64,000 bases of DNA from Mercenaria mercenaria. Its lineage: Eukaryota > Mollusca > Bivalvia > Venerida > Veneridae. Made by a program: the position numbers and the translations under genes. The notes under the pieces were generated by a model. That model was given only the letters and a program-made list of their open reading frames with translations. It was not told the origin of the DNA and made no database searches. The DNA lies in assembly GCF_021730395.1 (NCBI RefSeq), contig NC_069366.1, positions 67,647,001 to 67,711,000 on the forward strand. The letters run 5' to 3'. Below, piece after piece: positions 1-13,689 of this stretch. Numbering within the stretch: the first letter of the stretch is position 1; every line of letters begins with the position of its first letter.

Positions 1-932
1 TCAGCCCGCCCGCCTGTCGTGAGAAAGACGTTATTCACCAGTACTATTGGTCGAAATGTGCTGAAACATCTAAAGCTGATTACATGGATGGTATTCTTTA
101 AAAAAACTCTCGTTGACTTTGCATCAAAAAGGAACAATTAAAAACGCTCATGTAATGAAACAATAAAGCGGTTGCTAAGGTATTTAGTATATAACATCGT
201 GTAACAGATCTGTGTCAAACTTATAAATACCATGTCACTACAGTAAAAAAGTGGCGTTTCCAAGGGGGGTCACTTGTTTCACATATGATCAGATCTAGGA
301 AAGCATTTAAAAAGTTGATGAACTTTATCAAAATAATACATGTCTTAACACTAAGGTTATACAAGCCAATAATCCAGTAAAGCGTCGAGCTCTCGTCAGC
401 CTCTTGTTCTGGCTTTTTGTTCATTACAGTGCCGATCGTAGTAAGTGTTTGAATACCTTAGATATTTTACATAATTCAAAGTATTTTAGATTTGTGTGTA
501 GCATGATAGCTTTGATTTGTAAACAGTGTACATGTATGTATGAGTGGAAGAAAGGGATGCATTGGAACCACTTAATTACACCCGTACGTAACAATACATT
601 GTCCTATTTACAATATCTGCAGATATAATTTTTTATCATATACCTATATAAATTCTGTAAAATTATCGGCTTGTATTTCACAATTAAATATAAACAGGCA
701 CAAAAAAATCGTATTGTATCTTTTAAATTCCGTATTGTACCTTTTGTATTGTATGCTGCCGGACTACTTTCATTAATATGCATGACCTGACACAGTTCTA
801 TAAATAGCGCACATATAAAACTTCCCTTAGTTCCATTTTAATATCGATAAACATTAAAGTTTTCGTTCAATAACAAAACAACAAACAAAAAGGTAGAGGT
901 ACATAATAAAAGGGTCATTATAACAGTAGTTA
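1..932. other. AT-rich stretch without recognisable gene
   Basis: I see no exon with credible splice sites and no familiar repeat. Short open frames on both strands have no domain-like composition and use non-ATG starts. The first bases contain a GC-rich stretch that slightly resembles the head of the SINEs seen later, but it is too short to call. Confidence 0.5.
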
Positions 933-1038
933 GATCTGGGATTTTGTATTCGGCTCTCGTGTCACTCTCGGCGCTTGCGCGCCTCGTGAGGTCCGATCTG
1001 GCAAAATTCCACTCGAGCCGAAAACAGTATCCCAGATC
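933..1038. repeat. Small foldback element
   Basis: Bases 933-956 and 1015-1038 are imperfect reverse complements of about 24 nt, starting GATCTGGG and ending CCCAGATC, around a 58-nt GC-rich loop. The GC content is far above the flanks, which suggests an inserted foldback MITE. An open frame across 944-1258 is explained by this element. Confidence 0.55.
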
Positions 1039-3651
1039 AAGCTACGGTTATAACAACCCTATTATATTTAGAGCTCCGTGGGTAACTTCCTTTTTCATTT
1101 CCTTAATCGGTATAGCAGGGGTCGGAGATTTTTATATAATTGACAGCGTGCACATGTTGTTATGTTATCATACAATAACAGTGTTTTGTGGTTTACTGCA
1201 GAGATTTTCAAATATTGTAAAATATATTTTAGAAGCGAGCCTCGGAGATTTGATTTAAAGGAAATGGCAAAATAAAACTCGCACGGAAAAAAACGGGAAA
1301 AGAGGCACCCATTTTAATGCGTAACTATGAAAGATACAGATATTAATCACATTGAAACACTAACAGATATTAACTTATTAAGTTCACTTTTAATATATTT
1401 AAGCATTATTGAAAATAATTTTCTACGTCAAATCAAGGAAATACTTGCAAAAAGAATTCTCAATTACACTATTTTTTTCTCGAACCAGTGCACGAAAGCT
1501 GCTGTATTTCCAGAAGACATGTTCAGAGACTAGGTCATTAGGTCAAGCTAATCTGCAAATACGCAGTGTAACCATATCACTGAATGTGCAGTCATTTCGA
1601 CAGGAATACAGTTATTCCGTACTTTATACCCGAGAAAATTTCATTTTGAACATGCATATCTGGTAGGTGGGTGGTTGGGTGTAGGGGGTAGGGGATGTGT
1701 GGAGGAGTATGAATCACTTTTAATAGAAGCTCTCGCCACGTTTGTCATCAATGTAAATTTTTGTCTATTTTGAGCACAAATTGCGTAAAGTAAGCTATAT
1801 TTCAAACGATATCTCCTCCTAAATTTCCGAGCCAATTTCTACCAAAGTTCACAGGAATGTTCCTTGGGTAGTCTCCTTTCAGGTTCCGCCAAGTCTAGGC
1901 AGTCCATGCAGAATTCCGGTTGCCTGTGCAGCCAAAAGAAAAAAAAATAGAAATCTTCTCCGCAGATTTGGTATGAACCTTTAATTTGTAGAACATGTCA
2001 CTGTATCTAATAATTTACTTGCTCTTAGTCATTCAGCTCTTTAGAGACGCTGGAAACGTGAACGTGAAAAATATTTAGATGCAAACAAAATTGTCTTTAA
2101 TGACTACGTTTGGGAAATGAAAGGTGTGGTCTTTGTTGACAGGTGGTCTCTCAACACAAGTAAACATTAGAAAGAATTATGACCAGTGTAAGCAGGTGTT
2201 ATAGTTGAGACTTTTATTCAGAGGTGGTCTTTAGCACAGGTTTATTGTATTGAAAATTTACTCATGTGTTCAGCAATACACATATAATCATATATACTCT
2301 TTTTCTTTTTAAAACAGTCCTTTATGGATACAAAAAGGTATATGGAGTATCTACGTACCCAACATACCCCATTTTCGTTCAGCATTAAACATATATGTAA
2401 AACTGAAATTCACCGGCAAATTTTTGTGCCATAAGACCAGTCTCAGACTGCACTTTTGACTATACTTGTATTTAAAAAAAACAACGACTTTGAGATGATA
2501 TTTGTTTCTTAAACTTTGCGGTCTACAGCCCGATTCCCTGGTCATATTTTTCAGATTCCGGGAAAGTTACAGTGTGTTCCAAAACAAAACCAACGTCTGT
2601 CTATCACATGTAGCTTTAAATATGTCACCTGTACGTTTATAAATACCCATTGTTTTGTCTTATGAATCCTCAAAACTGTTGTGTTTTATGTCATACATGG
2701 CTTAGAGATTATAAAATTGAATTTGGAGACCAGTCTCTGAATACAGTCTTGTCATTGGTCAATTTAAAAGTCGTGATAGGAAACAACCAATCGTATGCTC
2801 GAGTTTATAGACTGGTCTCAAAATTCATCTTTATAACTCAGGGCCCTGAACTCTGTTGTAATGTGACCATTGTTGTACTTTATCACAGAAGGAAACTATG
2901 ACATAATCTGTATTAAATGTTTAAAATGTGCATTTTTGTTTTATTCATTTTTTACCCATTTGTGACATTTATTTTTCGGATTATTAGTAGTTTTAGAAAT
3001 AAAAATTCGCGATGGCCGGATAACGCAATTATGGACAAACCCAGACAGCAAGAATTTTACAGTGTATATATCAGGCTGTCTGTTTCAATAAAAAGGATCA
3101 CAGTATGAGCTTAGAAATGTAATTTATTTGTGCCGTGTAAAAACACATTCTAAAATTATATATCTACTTTCACAAATCATTGCATCAACTTGTCTTGATA
3201 AAGGAAAGCGCCTGTCTTAAGAACGCCCAGGCATCTAGATATATATAGATATGCAAGCTTTATCTACAGTGTTGTTACAAAATTTTGGTAAGAACGCTTT
3301 ACAATTCAGAAAACTATCGAACATTTCAAACAGCCAAACAATTGAAAATGATTTTCTCATACAATTTCACTTCAAAAAAAAAAAAGGCGTGTACATAAGT
3401 TGATATAAAATTAATGAATGCTAATCAGCATAGAAAATTGTAGAAAAATTCTTTAAATGGACACGTTTCTAGATTATTGCCTTTTTATCTATTTGCATTT
3501 GATGTGGTTATTATGAATAACAAAAGCTGTCTCATGACAGCAAGGTCTGCGTTTTTCAAACCCCTGCACATAATACTAGACTTCAAACATTCAAAGTTTT
3601 CTACGTTAAAAAGGGTATAATCTTCATAAAATGTAAACCAAAGGCCACACT
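1039..3651. other. Gene-free stretch with minor structures
   Basis: No coding exon was recognised. A guanine-rich run at about 1671-1698 has four G tracts and could form a G-quadruplex. A short inverted repeat, GAGACCAGTCT at 2726-2736 and its complement at 2809-2819, with an inner CATTGGTC/ACCAAT pair, may be a decayed foldback element. Confidence 0.4.
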
Positions 3652-3816
3652 TTCGGATAGTTCAATACTTTTAAAAACTCACCATTTCCAAAGAACTATT
3701 ACATGTCTTCGTTTTGATGCATTTTCAATAATTTCCCAGAGCTGAAATTTCAACATAACTAGGTGTCACTTGTTTATTTTTGGAATTCTTTTTAAAGGGA
3801 GACAACTTTTTGAGAA
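3652..3816 (+). repeat. Dispersed repeat, copy A (second copy at 28034)
   Basis: The segment matches 28034-28234 along its length. Shared landmarks are AAAAACTCACCATTT, then CGTTTTGATGCATTT, and finally AAAGGGAGACAACTTTTT. The two copies differ by several substitutions and small indels, so the family is old. No coding capacity is seen. The class is unknown. Confidence 0.6.
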
Positions 3817-4040
3817 TATTTTAAGTATCCAGTCGTACCGGAAAGTACGGTAGAACCTGTAATGGACAGGTAGATTGTTTGTTTACCAAATATTTCTGTG
3901 CTTTGATAATATACTCCTTAACCCCAAGTTGCATATAAATGGCGTTTGAGACATTGTATAGAACAGTGATTCCTGGTACTGTTATAAAATCACAGCTTTA
4001 CAAGATTCAATATATATAGAGGATATTACATGAGTGTCTT

Positions 4041-4145
4041 TTCATATTGAATTTATTAAACGAGTTGAATAAAATAATAAAATGCGAGGCTCTGTCGAGC
4101 TTTTATCAATTTTATTCAACGAGTTTAATAAATTCAAGTGAAGTC
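4041..4145. repeat. AT-rich foldback MITE
   Basis: Two arms of about 29 nt (4047-4075 and 4109-4137), rich in TTGAATTTATTAAA, are near-perfect reverse complements around a 33-nt loop containing GAGGCTC. The structure matches a short foldback MITE. Target duplications could not be fixed. Confidence 0.6.
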
Positions 4146-5252
4146 CCCAAATGTTAATTCTTTTTTATCACAAGTAATTTAGTATTTCTTTGAAATGTCA
4201 AAATTCTCAGCACTTTTTACATTTATAAACAAGTCAGTTTCACCAGTCGCCTATACTAATACGAACGTCAACGTAAAGCTTTATATTCTACTAGTGTAAA
4301 TTAATCTTTTTATTTAATGGCTTTAATTACACTCCGGACGTCAAACATGTGATAAATGAAATAATAATAATAATATTACTTGACGCGTTATGTAAATTGC
4401 CAGTCCATAGTTTGTGATATTTACAGCTCTATAGTTCAGCATTATAATTTTCTAGGCTAAAGTAAAACTTTGAAGAAATAAATAATAAAAATTTATTTCT
4501 GATGTAATAAAATACGTAAGTTGAATGGCTTATCACTCAGTAAGTTAATACTTAATTTAACAGAGAACTTGTTTAAACAACAGGTCAACCTGCAAGAGGC
4601 CCTCAAGATTACTAATACCAATATATACAATCGATTCAAAATGACACAACATGTTGAAAAACTGTAGATGTCGGAAAAAGCTGTGTGGCTGCGATTTTTG
4701 GTATTGGGATTAAGAATTTGATCTGAATCTATCGGATGCAGTTAATTCTATTTGCAGTCTGTACGAAACATTGAAAGCATCGTAAATGTTCATGAAAATT
4801 AACTTAAATTCTCACTGGAAAGCAACCAACCTTGTCGCACTTGTCAGCAAAATGAAACGATCAAAACAAAATTTATTAATGATTAAAATTGCAATATAAC
4901 CCAATCCGTTTGCGTATAAACCTGTGTCGTGAATATGCAAACAAACAAAGTCACTAATGCTATGTCACAATTATTAAGTCAAATCATAAAACGCCATAGC
5001 AGCGAAATGAAAATGAGTATGACAAAACAGGCAAATATTTGGTGGATGCCATCAAGGACGTAGATTGTAATCCTTGATATCGTATTAGAATCGGAATAAT
5101 TTGTCTTGAATTAAAGCACTGTTTGTAGTCCATGCGTTGTATAATTCCTTCGCATCCACATCCAAACTATGACTTCATTCAACAGCAAAATCATTGTTTA
5201 GTGTATATCATTTCTTAAATAATTCTACTGTTCTCTTGTTTATGGTTCACTA
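4146..5252. other. Downstream flank of the FAXDC2-like gene
   Basis: The segment lies 3' of the minus-strand hydroxylase stop codon and probably contains its 3' UTR. No close, unambiguous polyadenylation signal was found. No other gene is visible. Confidence 0.4.
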
Positions 5253-8200
5253 TCACGCTGACTTCATTTCAGAGGAGGAAAATATGATGTGATGTCTCTG
5301 GTACTGTTTACTTTTCAAGAACTGTGGATTCATAGTGCCGTGCAATCTGTCCATGACACTCAGTATACCATAGTTACCTACAAACCTGAAATAATCATAG
5401 ATAGTCACTAAATAGTACATGTATACTGATCAAAACAGGTAACAAACAATTCTAATATTTCCATTATGTTTGCTATGATAAGTTTTGTGCAAATCCCTCA
5501 AAACTAGTTGAACTTTCTTCAAAACAGGTTGGAATGTTGGCATATGAAGGAAGAGAATTTATGATAAAACCAACCCAATATTTATTACAAAGCTTAATAA
5601 TTTCCTCGCCATTTAGATTACTTTTATTGCTCAAAACAATAACTGTCGGGTTTTTGTTTTAAGTATAATTATATCCATGGCATTATACCGTGTGTATGAA
5701 AAAAGAAGGTAGTGGAAAAGCAATGGGACCACAGAAACGGCAAAAAAAAACAAAAAAAAAAACAAGAGCTCGTCGAACACGAAATGCCCCCCTTGATGCA
5801 TTCAGTAATTGCGCAAGGAGCAGAAATTATATGCTCACTGTCAGATCAATTTCAAGGTCAAAGTTCATTTCGGTAGACAGAACTATGCCTGTGCTTCAAA
5901 TTTAGAAGCTGTAGCTTGAGAAATGTGAAAGTAGGTAACAGGTAAAAATCAAAGTCAAATATCAATTCAGAACACAAAAATATGCATGCCGTTCAAATTT
6001 GAAGTCTATAGCTTCAGAAATGTGAAAGTAGGTCACTAGGTAAATCTCAAGATCAAAGCTCATTCTGGTACACAAAACTATGCATGTGGTTCAAATTTGA
6101 AGGCTGTAGCTTGAGAAATGTGAAAGTAGGTCACTAGGTCAAAATCAAGGTCAAATTTTATTTTGGAACACAAAACTTGCAAGTGGTCTGCCTATCAAAT
6201 TGAAGGCCTGGGATCACTTCAGCAAATGTGGAATAAGTAGGGTTAAGTAGGTCAATCTCAAGATCAAAGTTTTTTTCGGTACACAAACCTACGCATGTGG
6301 TTCAAATTTGAAGGCTGTAGCTACAGAAATGTGAAAGTAGGTCACTAGGTCAAGATCAAGGTCAACTCATGTCAAGCTTCATCTTGCCACTCAAAACTAT
6401 ATATGTGGTCCAAGTTTGAATGATGTAAGTTATGGACATGAAGTTCTAAGTTTTTCCCTATATGAGTCTATATGAACCATATGACCCCTGGGGCGGGGCC
6501 ATTTTTGACCCTAGAGGGATAATTTGAACAAACTTGGTAGAGAACCACTAAATGATACTACATTACAAAATATCAAAGCCATAGTTTTTGTGGTTTGGAC
6601 AAGAAGATTTTCAAATCTTTTCCCTATATAAGTCTATGTAAACCATGTGAACCCCAGGGCGGAGCCATATTTGACCCTAGGGGAATAATTTGAACATTCT
6701 TAGTAGAGGACCACTAGCTGATGTCATATACAAAATATCAAAGCCCTAGGCCCTGTGGTTTTGGACAAGAGGTTTTTCAAAGTTTTTTTTCTCTATAAGT
6801 CTATATAAACCATATGACCCCCGTGGTGGGGTCATTTTTGACCCCAGGGAAACAATCTGAACAATCCTGGTAGAGAATCACTAGATTTTGCTACATACTA
6901 AATATCAAAGCCGTAGGCCCTATGGTTTGGACAAGAAGATCAGAAACCGTTTAACTGTTCCTGGCCAATGTGCCCTTGACCTTTGACCTAATGACCTCAA
7001 AATCAATAGGGGTCATCTGCTGGTCATGGCCAACCTAACTATCAATTTTCCTGACACTAGGCCCAAGCGTTCTTGAGTTATTGCCTGGAAACCATTTTAC
7101 TGTTCCTGGTCACTGTGACCTTGACCTTTGAAATACTGACCTCAAAATCAATAGGGGTCATCTGCTGGTCATGATCAACCTCCCTATCAATTTTTGTGAC
7201 CCTAGGCCTAAGCTTTCTTGAGTTATCATCCCGAAACCGCTTTACTGTTCAGGGTCACTGTGAACTTGACCTTTAACATACTGATCTCAAAATCAATAGG
7301 GTTCATCTGCTGGTCATTACCAACCTCCCTATCAACTTTCATGACCCTAGGCCCAAGCGTTCTTGAGTTATCATCCGGAAACGGATTGGTCTACATTCCG
7401 ACCGACCGACCGACATCTGCAAAACAATATACCCCTCCTTCTTCGAAGGGGGGCATAAAATACCACGGATATGTTCCTGTGCAAAAAAGCCAAAATGGTA
7501 ATACTTAACTATTGCGTCAATTTAGTAGTAGATAATTCGTTGTTATTATTATGATCATTATTATTATTTTCATTGCTGCTGCTGCTTGCTGCTGCTGCTG
7601 CTACGTGTTTTACTTTTTACTTGCACCGCTGACTTATCACCGGTACAATTGTTGACTCGAAGCGACATTTTGGTAACTTGTGTACACTGTATAACATTTT
7701 TGTTCTGAAGTGACGAAATATAGAAAGCCATTTAACCCTTATCATGCTAAACACGACTGATTCTCCTTTTGTGACCAGTGTAGATCATGATCAGACTGCA
7801 AGGATGATCTGCACTTATCGCCATTCAGTCAGTATTTTTTTTTTGGTAAGCACCCCTTTTTTACAGTTAATGGTACTGTCCAAATTGAAAGATGGACACG
7901 TTCATTATAGAAATCTATCAGGGTATGTAACGAACCCGTAATGTCATTTAGCCTTTTACGTGCGAGTACGTATTCTCTTGTGCTGTTTTGGCAGCCTTCG
8001 GCCTCATACCCGGAGAATGCCGAAATCCCTCACGGAGAAGACGTAATCTAACGGAAAATGCCGATTGTCAATACGGGTACACTACCTTAAAGGTGAACTA
8101 CCTTAATGCTAGCAAGCTTACTTTAAATGATGATAGTCGTGAAATTCCGGTGATGGTAGAAGTGGGAGATGGTAACCGCTGTGATGAATGACAGTTACTA

Positions 8201-11200
8201 TGGAAGCTAGGGCGATCCAGACAAATGTTGTCACTTGGCACGAGCCCATTACCAAAGGGCCGGAGGCCAGGGTCCAAATATTACCTATAATGATTAAATA
8301 GCATTTGTAATATGAAATAAGCTCGTTAATGATGGTTGATGAAACTTTAAGAAAAGCAAACTATATGATGTTATAGAGGCATTTAGTTTCAACTTAATTA
8401 CTTAAGAAAAAATCTGCAATATTTATTCGTTAGAGGGAAGGTAACAACGCACAATCTTTATCCAGCCATCACACCAATTATATACAATATGACAAAATTG
8501 GATTAATATTACTTTATTAAAAATTCATTTAAAATCTAATCTTTTATCACTATACCGAAAGCGAATTCTATCGGATGTGCGTAAGTAGCCCCAATGCCAA
8601 TTGGCGCCGTCCATTCATGGTGTTGTTTGTGAACTTTCTTGTACAGATAACTTGTATGCAGCAGTCTGTAAAAGAATAAAATAACTATGACCAGTTTGGT
8701 AACATGACTGACCATATTTAGTCTCGCCCGGCGGCTTTGTTTTTCTTTCTGTAAATCAAACAAATTGTAATGGACTCCAAGAAGAAACAGGCTAAGGACA
8801 AACTGAAGTCGCAGATATGTATATAACAACAGAAAAACAGCATTTACTCCATACATGTCTACCAAATCCATAATATGCGTTTACTTCCCTTGTTGCTGTT
8901 AGTGAATTTTCTCGTTCATAAATAAGAAAATTATCGCTGTTTTTTTTCGAATTTTACAGTTACATGTATATAATTTAGCCAAGATGCTAAACTTAAATTC
9001 ATAAATTAAATTAAAACCGATCAAAAAGATTCGTTACACCGTAGGTAGAGGAAATTTCCCGTTCCGGAAATAATCTTACACATGGGGCCTTTTGAATGAA
9101 ACAGGCAAAATCCTGAACGCTTTCTCGCACACCAGAGGTCTACCATGGTTCCAAAGTTAGAGTTCGTCTCAGAATCTTTACAAACCTCTGATGAATAAGA
9201 ATGTCTGCATCATCTTTATATACGAAACAAAACATTTCACATGCGGAAAATACGGAAAACGCCAAAGATTGTATCCTGGATAGGAAGTTGTCCTTACTTT
9301 AATACAGTGCCAGTAAATTCCATACGGAGATTCAAGCTTCGCTTTCACCGCATATGATGATACGGAATTCACTGGCAGAGTATATTTGCTCTAAGAATTC
9401 AAAGAAATGTGAGTTTCGAGCTGCACTAATTTCAGCTTGGTCTGATTACCATAGCATTAATTCAGTGGCATTTTTCAGGATTTGGTTAACAAACATCCCA
9501 AGCCAAAGTACGCGTACCCGTACAGATGTGAAATCTCAAACTTCTTTTAAAGTTCCACAATACTTTCAACTTTATGTTAAAAAGTAGCTGTCAAAATAGA
9601 TGTTATGCACAAAACATGGTTAGAAAAACACTACAAGAATGAATAAAGTTTAAGCCATAAAGGGAGGTAATAAAAACAATAGATTGAATAATAAATTCTA
9701 AAACATTAATCAGTAGTATAAAACATTTGACAAATACATCAGAAAATGTTGTTGAAAATATAATTTAAAAGAAATTAGTATATTTTATGAAAAAAATGTG
9801 GCAGCTACGTTATAAACTTAGGCATTATGTCACTTTAACAAACCTGTGCGAGTAGTAGAAGGTTATCTCCTCCATTATCACACAGGCAGTAAAATGAATG
9901 ATAAACTCCATAGCGGTGGGGAAGTTGTACGACAGGTCGCTACCCCTTAGCTTGTGAAGAATGTAATGTAAAACACCATATGGAATGCCAACAACGAGAT
10001 AATTCACTGTTAGCTGATTTAGTAACTTCTTTAAATTGCCTCTATCTACCTGAAATCAATAATATTTCAAAGAGTAAGTACAATATAATCACACGATTTT
10101 CAAGTACGATTTCTTATATTTTGTACAAAGTAGTTCGAAACTAAATACTAAACACTGACGCAAGTATCTTTCATATTGTGCTTAACAAAGCAAATGAAAT
10201 TAAAGTTTAAGGTGTCAGCGACTTTCCGGGAAGTATAATACTGTAACAAACCAAGATCAGACAATTTATTTATTTTAAATTTAGTGATAACAATTATTAG
10301 TTTTATATCACTCCGTAACATCTTATTTACGAGAATCTGTCTTTTAAATTCTGTTCTTACTTTGAACGATGTCTTATATGTCAGCGTTCAGTCATAATAA
10401 AAATCAAAATTCTTCATTTTCTTATCTTAAAATCTAAGCAATAAAATGGAAAAAAGGAGAAATAATTCATCTAGAATAAATCAACTTGTTAAATACACAT
10501 ACAACAAACATGTCTGTAAACTGATCAACCTACCGGTTGATTTTTACCCGGCTGGGTTTTGTACTTCAGCATCCATTTTGGTAGTCCATAAAGATCTGTG
10601 TACAGGAAGAGCAGACTTGCAATGCCGTATGAGCCAAAGAACACAACATTTAATGCTGAAATATAGAATTGTACGAGAAGCCCTGAACATGTAATACAAC
10701 ATTCTACTGTTACACCGTCTTTGCGTCCAACATTTCACTTATGTTTGAAACATTCTGTTTCTTCCCAGCAATTATTCTAGGATAAAAACAACTGTTTTTG
10801 TCGTTTTCAGTGGAGATTTACATGAGTTGACACAGAGATTTTTGCGCTCACGCGCTTTTAAAACACCATTTCACGTACATTCCGTGGAAAAAGGAAATGA
10901 CAAAGATGATCAAACAACATAGACATTCACGTGCATTTACACGTTTTATGCTAGAACAGTGCGGACGCATATTCGTCTCGTGTTATAACATCTGCAGGAT
11001 CACTCGGGATACGTTTAGTACAACGGCTTGGTTGTTGCCGAGCCAGAATGGGCGAAGGTATACTAATGTATCTGAAGCAATTCAAGTTGCAGATTTTTTA
11101 CCATGAAACAAACATGCGTTAACGCTATTCTAGCAATAAACGTCTGAAGTACTAAGACATGAATAAACTGTCTATAAACGTCATTGAATCTTCATGAAAA

Positions 11201-12060
11201 GTGCGGGCTATGTAAGCTATGGTCACGTTAACGTCATTTCTTTTTTCAATCATGCGTTAGTAAGAGGTTGATCATATTTGACTTAGTTATACTTTCTTGC
11301 CATAATAGCCCCATTGGCCGGAACTGCCCGAGGGCTTTAGCAGGAGAGCCATTATGAACTAGGGGATATTATTTATAAAGTTACGGCTAGAATTAAGGCA
11401 CACACCTGACCTTTTTATTATAAACCTTCTCTTCGTTATTACCTTGGTATTTTTCGATTTTCGTATTTTTCACAAACACAAATCAGTCGTACCGTTTTTA
11501 TCATCAACAATATCATCATTATTTGAGAATCGATCTAAATACAATTTAGCACTCTTTTACCTGCCAACGTGACGTTGCTGCGTGACGTCAACGTCAGAAC
11601 GCGTGAACGTTTCCGGTTACCAGACACCATTTTGTTTATGGCATGTGAGACACGCTGCTCCATTATGGATCCGTCAACATGGCCGCAATGGTCGTTTATA
11701 ACGGCTTTTGTAATTTACGGTTGTGTATATAATAAAGCACCAAAATGCGTTTACAACGCTCAAATGTAAAAAGGCGTGTTCGAGAGAATCTGTAGATGTA
11801 AAACAAACGACGTACTTAACAAAACGTAACAAATCAGCAGCTGGATTATGGCTAAATAACAATGCTTACTGGTTGACTAATTCTTTCTTCGTGTTTTAAA
11901 CATGATATGATACTGGTTCACAATCTTTCAAATTAACATAAGAAAAAGAATGTTTGTTTTCTCTCTCACCCACAAATGTGCTAAATCCTTCCTCTAATGA
12001 AACATCCTTCCATCGTGCCTTAATATCGGTTGTAAGAAATGGAACAGCTTCTCTATCCAT
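5253..12060 (-). CDS. FAXDC2-like: Fatty acid hydroxylase superfamily protein (FAXDC2-like), complete, 6 exons
   Basis: Exons in transcript order are 12060-11970, 10682-10534, 10049-9844, 8665-8556, 8284-8122 and 5385-5253. All have GT-AG borders and matching phases, giving 852 nt and 283 residues. The start is the ATG of the first exon, which ends in G|GTGAGA. The three histidine boxes of the membrane diiron hydroxylase/sterol desaturase superfamily are intact: HRLLH (residues 148-152, split by an intron in the Arg codon), HKQHHEW (161-167) and [17 protein letters not shown] (222-238). Hydrophobic stretches in exons 2, 3 and 5 fit an ER membrane protein. Family knowledge places FAXDC2 near sterol C4-methyl oxidase, using O2 and electrons to oxidise a lipid. 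The exact substrate is not inferable. The [12 protein letters not shown] segment before exon 3 is typical of the family. An additional small N-terminal exon cannot be excluded. The last intron (5386-8121) holds a tandem-array mobile element. Confidence 0.9.
5762..7457 (-). mobile_element. Tandem-array element (HINE-like) with three different cassettes
   Basis: Read on the minus strand, the element opens with a palindromic TATGCCCCCCTTCGAAGG end and a CGGT tetranucleotide run. It closes with GGGGGGCAT, a small TCGT/ACGA stem-loop and AGCTCTTGTT. ATGCCCCCCTT near 5785 and its complement near 7446-7456 form the subterminal inverted repeat. Inside are three arrays: about 120-bp units (5820-6420), about 155-165-bp units (6440-6920) and about 145-bp units (6930-7380). 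No helicase is encoded, so it is non-autonomous. It lies in the last intron of the FAXDC2-like gene and matches the element at 62433-63709. Confidence 0.6.
7574..7602. repeat. (CTG)n trinucleotide microsatellite
   Basis: A CTG/GCT run interrupted once, inside the last intron of the FAXDC2-like gene. Confidence 0.8.
7735..7930 (-). repeat. Dispersed repeat, reverse copy of the element at 48989
   Basis: The reverse complement aligns with 48989-49199. Shared blocks include GATCATGATCAGACTGCA-like sequence, the ATTCAGTCAGT block and AAGCACCCCTTT at matching spacing. The family has internal complementary blocks around GATCATGATC, which suggests a foldback-derived short element. It carries no coding sequence. 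Confidence 0.6.
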
Positions 12061-13680
12061 GATATGTCACATTTTATCCAAATAGTACTTAAACGAAAGA
12101 GAAATTATCTGTGTTTATACACTTTATCAGCCTTTATACAATCGTCGTTCAGATAACCGCATTTTTATCAGTTTTCAAACTTGATCTCAATCCAAACAAA
12201 AATATTTGTATTTATAGTTATCTATAACTAAGTCCCAGCTTTTTGATGTCAATCAAGTAACAGTGTTCTCCCTTATACTATTTTGAATATAAAAGAGAGT
12301 GTAACGTGCAATAGAAATAGATATAATAAATAATATAAAATTTTCCCTCAGACTTCTTATGATTATTTGATTACGGTCAGATGTTTTTTAAATGATTACG
12401 TAGTAGAAAAGAATTATTTCTGATCGATGTAAATGAAGCTTGTGTCCCTGGCAACCGTATAAACAATTTTTCCTACAGGCTTCCTAGCTTTTTAATTAGA
12501 CCCTATATATAGTATATTTACATTCACAACTATTCTTGCTTAAGGTGATGTCAATTTTTGAATTTCCGGTGAATAACAAAAAAACCAAAGAATATTAAGT
12601 TCTTTCAAAATACCGTTATATTATGATTCAACCAAATAGTTTCCTTTGTCTACCAGAAAGGAATAATTCTTATATCCTAATATTGAGATTTGGTACCTTT
12701 ATAACAGACAATAAACTAAAACAATAGACATTCATATGTGACTTCGGTGAGTTAAACTTAGCAATTTCAAGCACATATATTAATGTGGAATGTAAAGTAA
12801 GTTACATACTACAATATCCGACCAAGATACTTTCAAAAACAATGCATTTGCAGAATAGAGATAAAAATAATTTTGACAGCTCGTGAAAACTAATGACAAA
12901 TTTTGAAAGGTATATGATGACTCATGACCTAATTAAATTTTTTCTGTTATTTCTAACTTCCAGTTTGATTTTCATAAAATGGGTATTCTATATTGTAGCT
13001 TACAACTCATACATTAAAACAATAAAAGAACATATTGTTACCTCACTGTCGTTTTGTCTATCCATGTCTCGTACGAATTCCTATTGTTTCAGTCATTTGT
13101 CAGTAATTAGAGCAACTCACAGTGTTGCAATCATACAAAACACATCCCTTATTTTCACATAGATACTGAGGATTTATCTAATGAGCACATGTATTGGAAA
13201 CACAGTTTCAATATCGACTGTGTATTGTAATAATGCTAAACTATCTCAGCCGTGACATGTCCTTAAGGCCAATCTAGGCTTCTGTCCTCTATGGCTTATA
13301 ATACAGGTTTCTGTCCCTATGTATAACACTAACAGACTATCTAACTTCTACCTGTACCTTACCCGTCTATTTGTCTCTGTCTATACTATTACTGACATAA
13401 CCTTTCTACGCACAATGTACCAATAGGGTTAAAAGGGAATTTGGCCTCTTCTCTCATACCCTCGTGGCGATGAATTCCATCAGGAATGAGGTGTTGAGAG
13501 TGATTAATATAAGTTGTAGAACTTCCTTCACAATCGACCTAAAATAAATTATGTATAAACAATGTACCAATAGAAAACACGTTTAAGCCAATTTATAGTA
13601 GGTATAACGCTATGAGAATGCAACTGAAACGTCTTCGAAATTCAACACAACATTAAATAAATATGTGTGTATGTGTAAGC
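12061..13680. other. Intergenic region upstream of the FAXDC2-like gene
   Basis: The region should hold the hydroxylase promoter, since translation starts at 12060 on the minus strand. No clear TATA box or CpG-rich core is visible. No exon was recognised on either strand. Confidence 0.4.
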
Positions 13681-13689
13681 TTATTTATA

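Noticed and set aside
944-1258. 104-codon open frame
   Set aside because: Its first third is the foldback element at 933-1038, and the rest has no domain or splice context.
8536-8871. 111-codon open frame on the minus strand
   Set aside because: It runs through the HKQHH exon of the FAXDC2-like gene into both flanking introns. Only 8556-8665 is coding, as shown by splice borders and phase.
11301-11358. Possible foldback with CATAATAGCCC-type ends
   Set aside because: The complementary ends are short and imperfect, and no second copy was found in the window.
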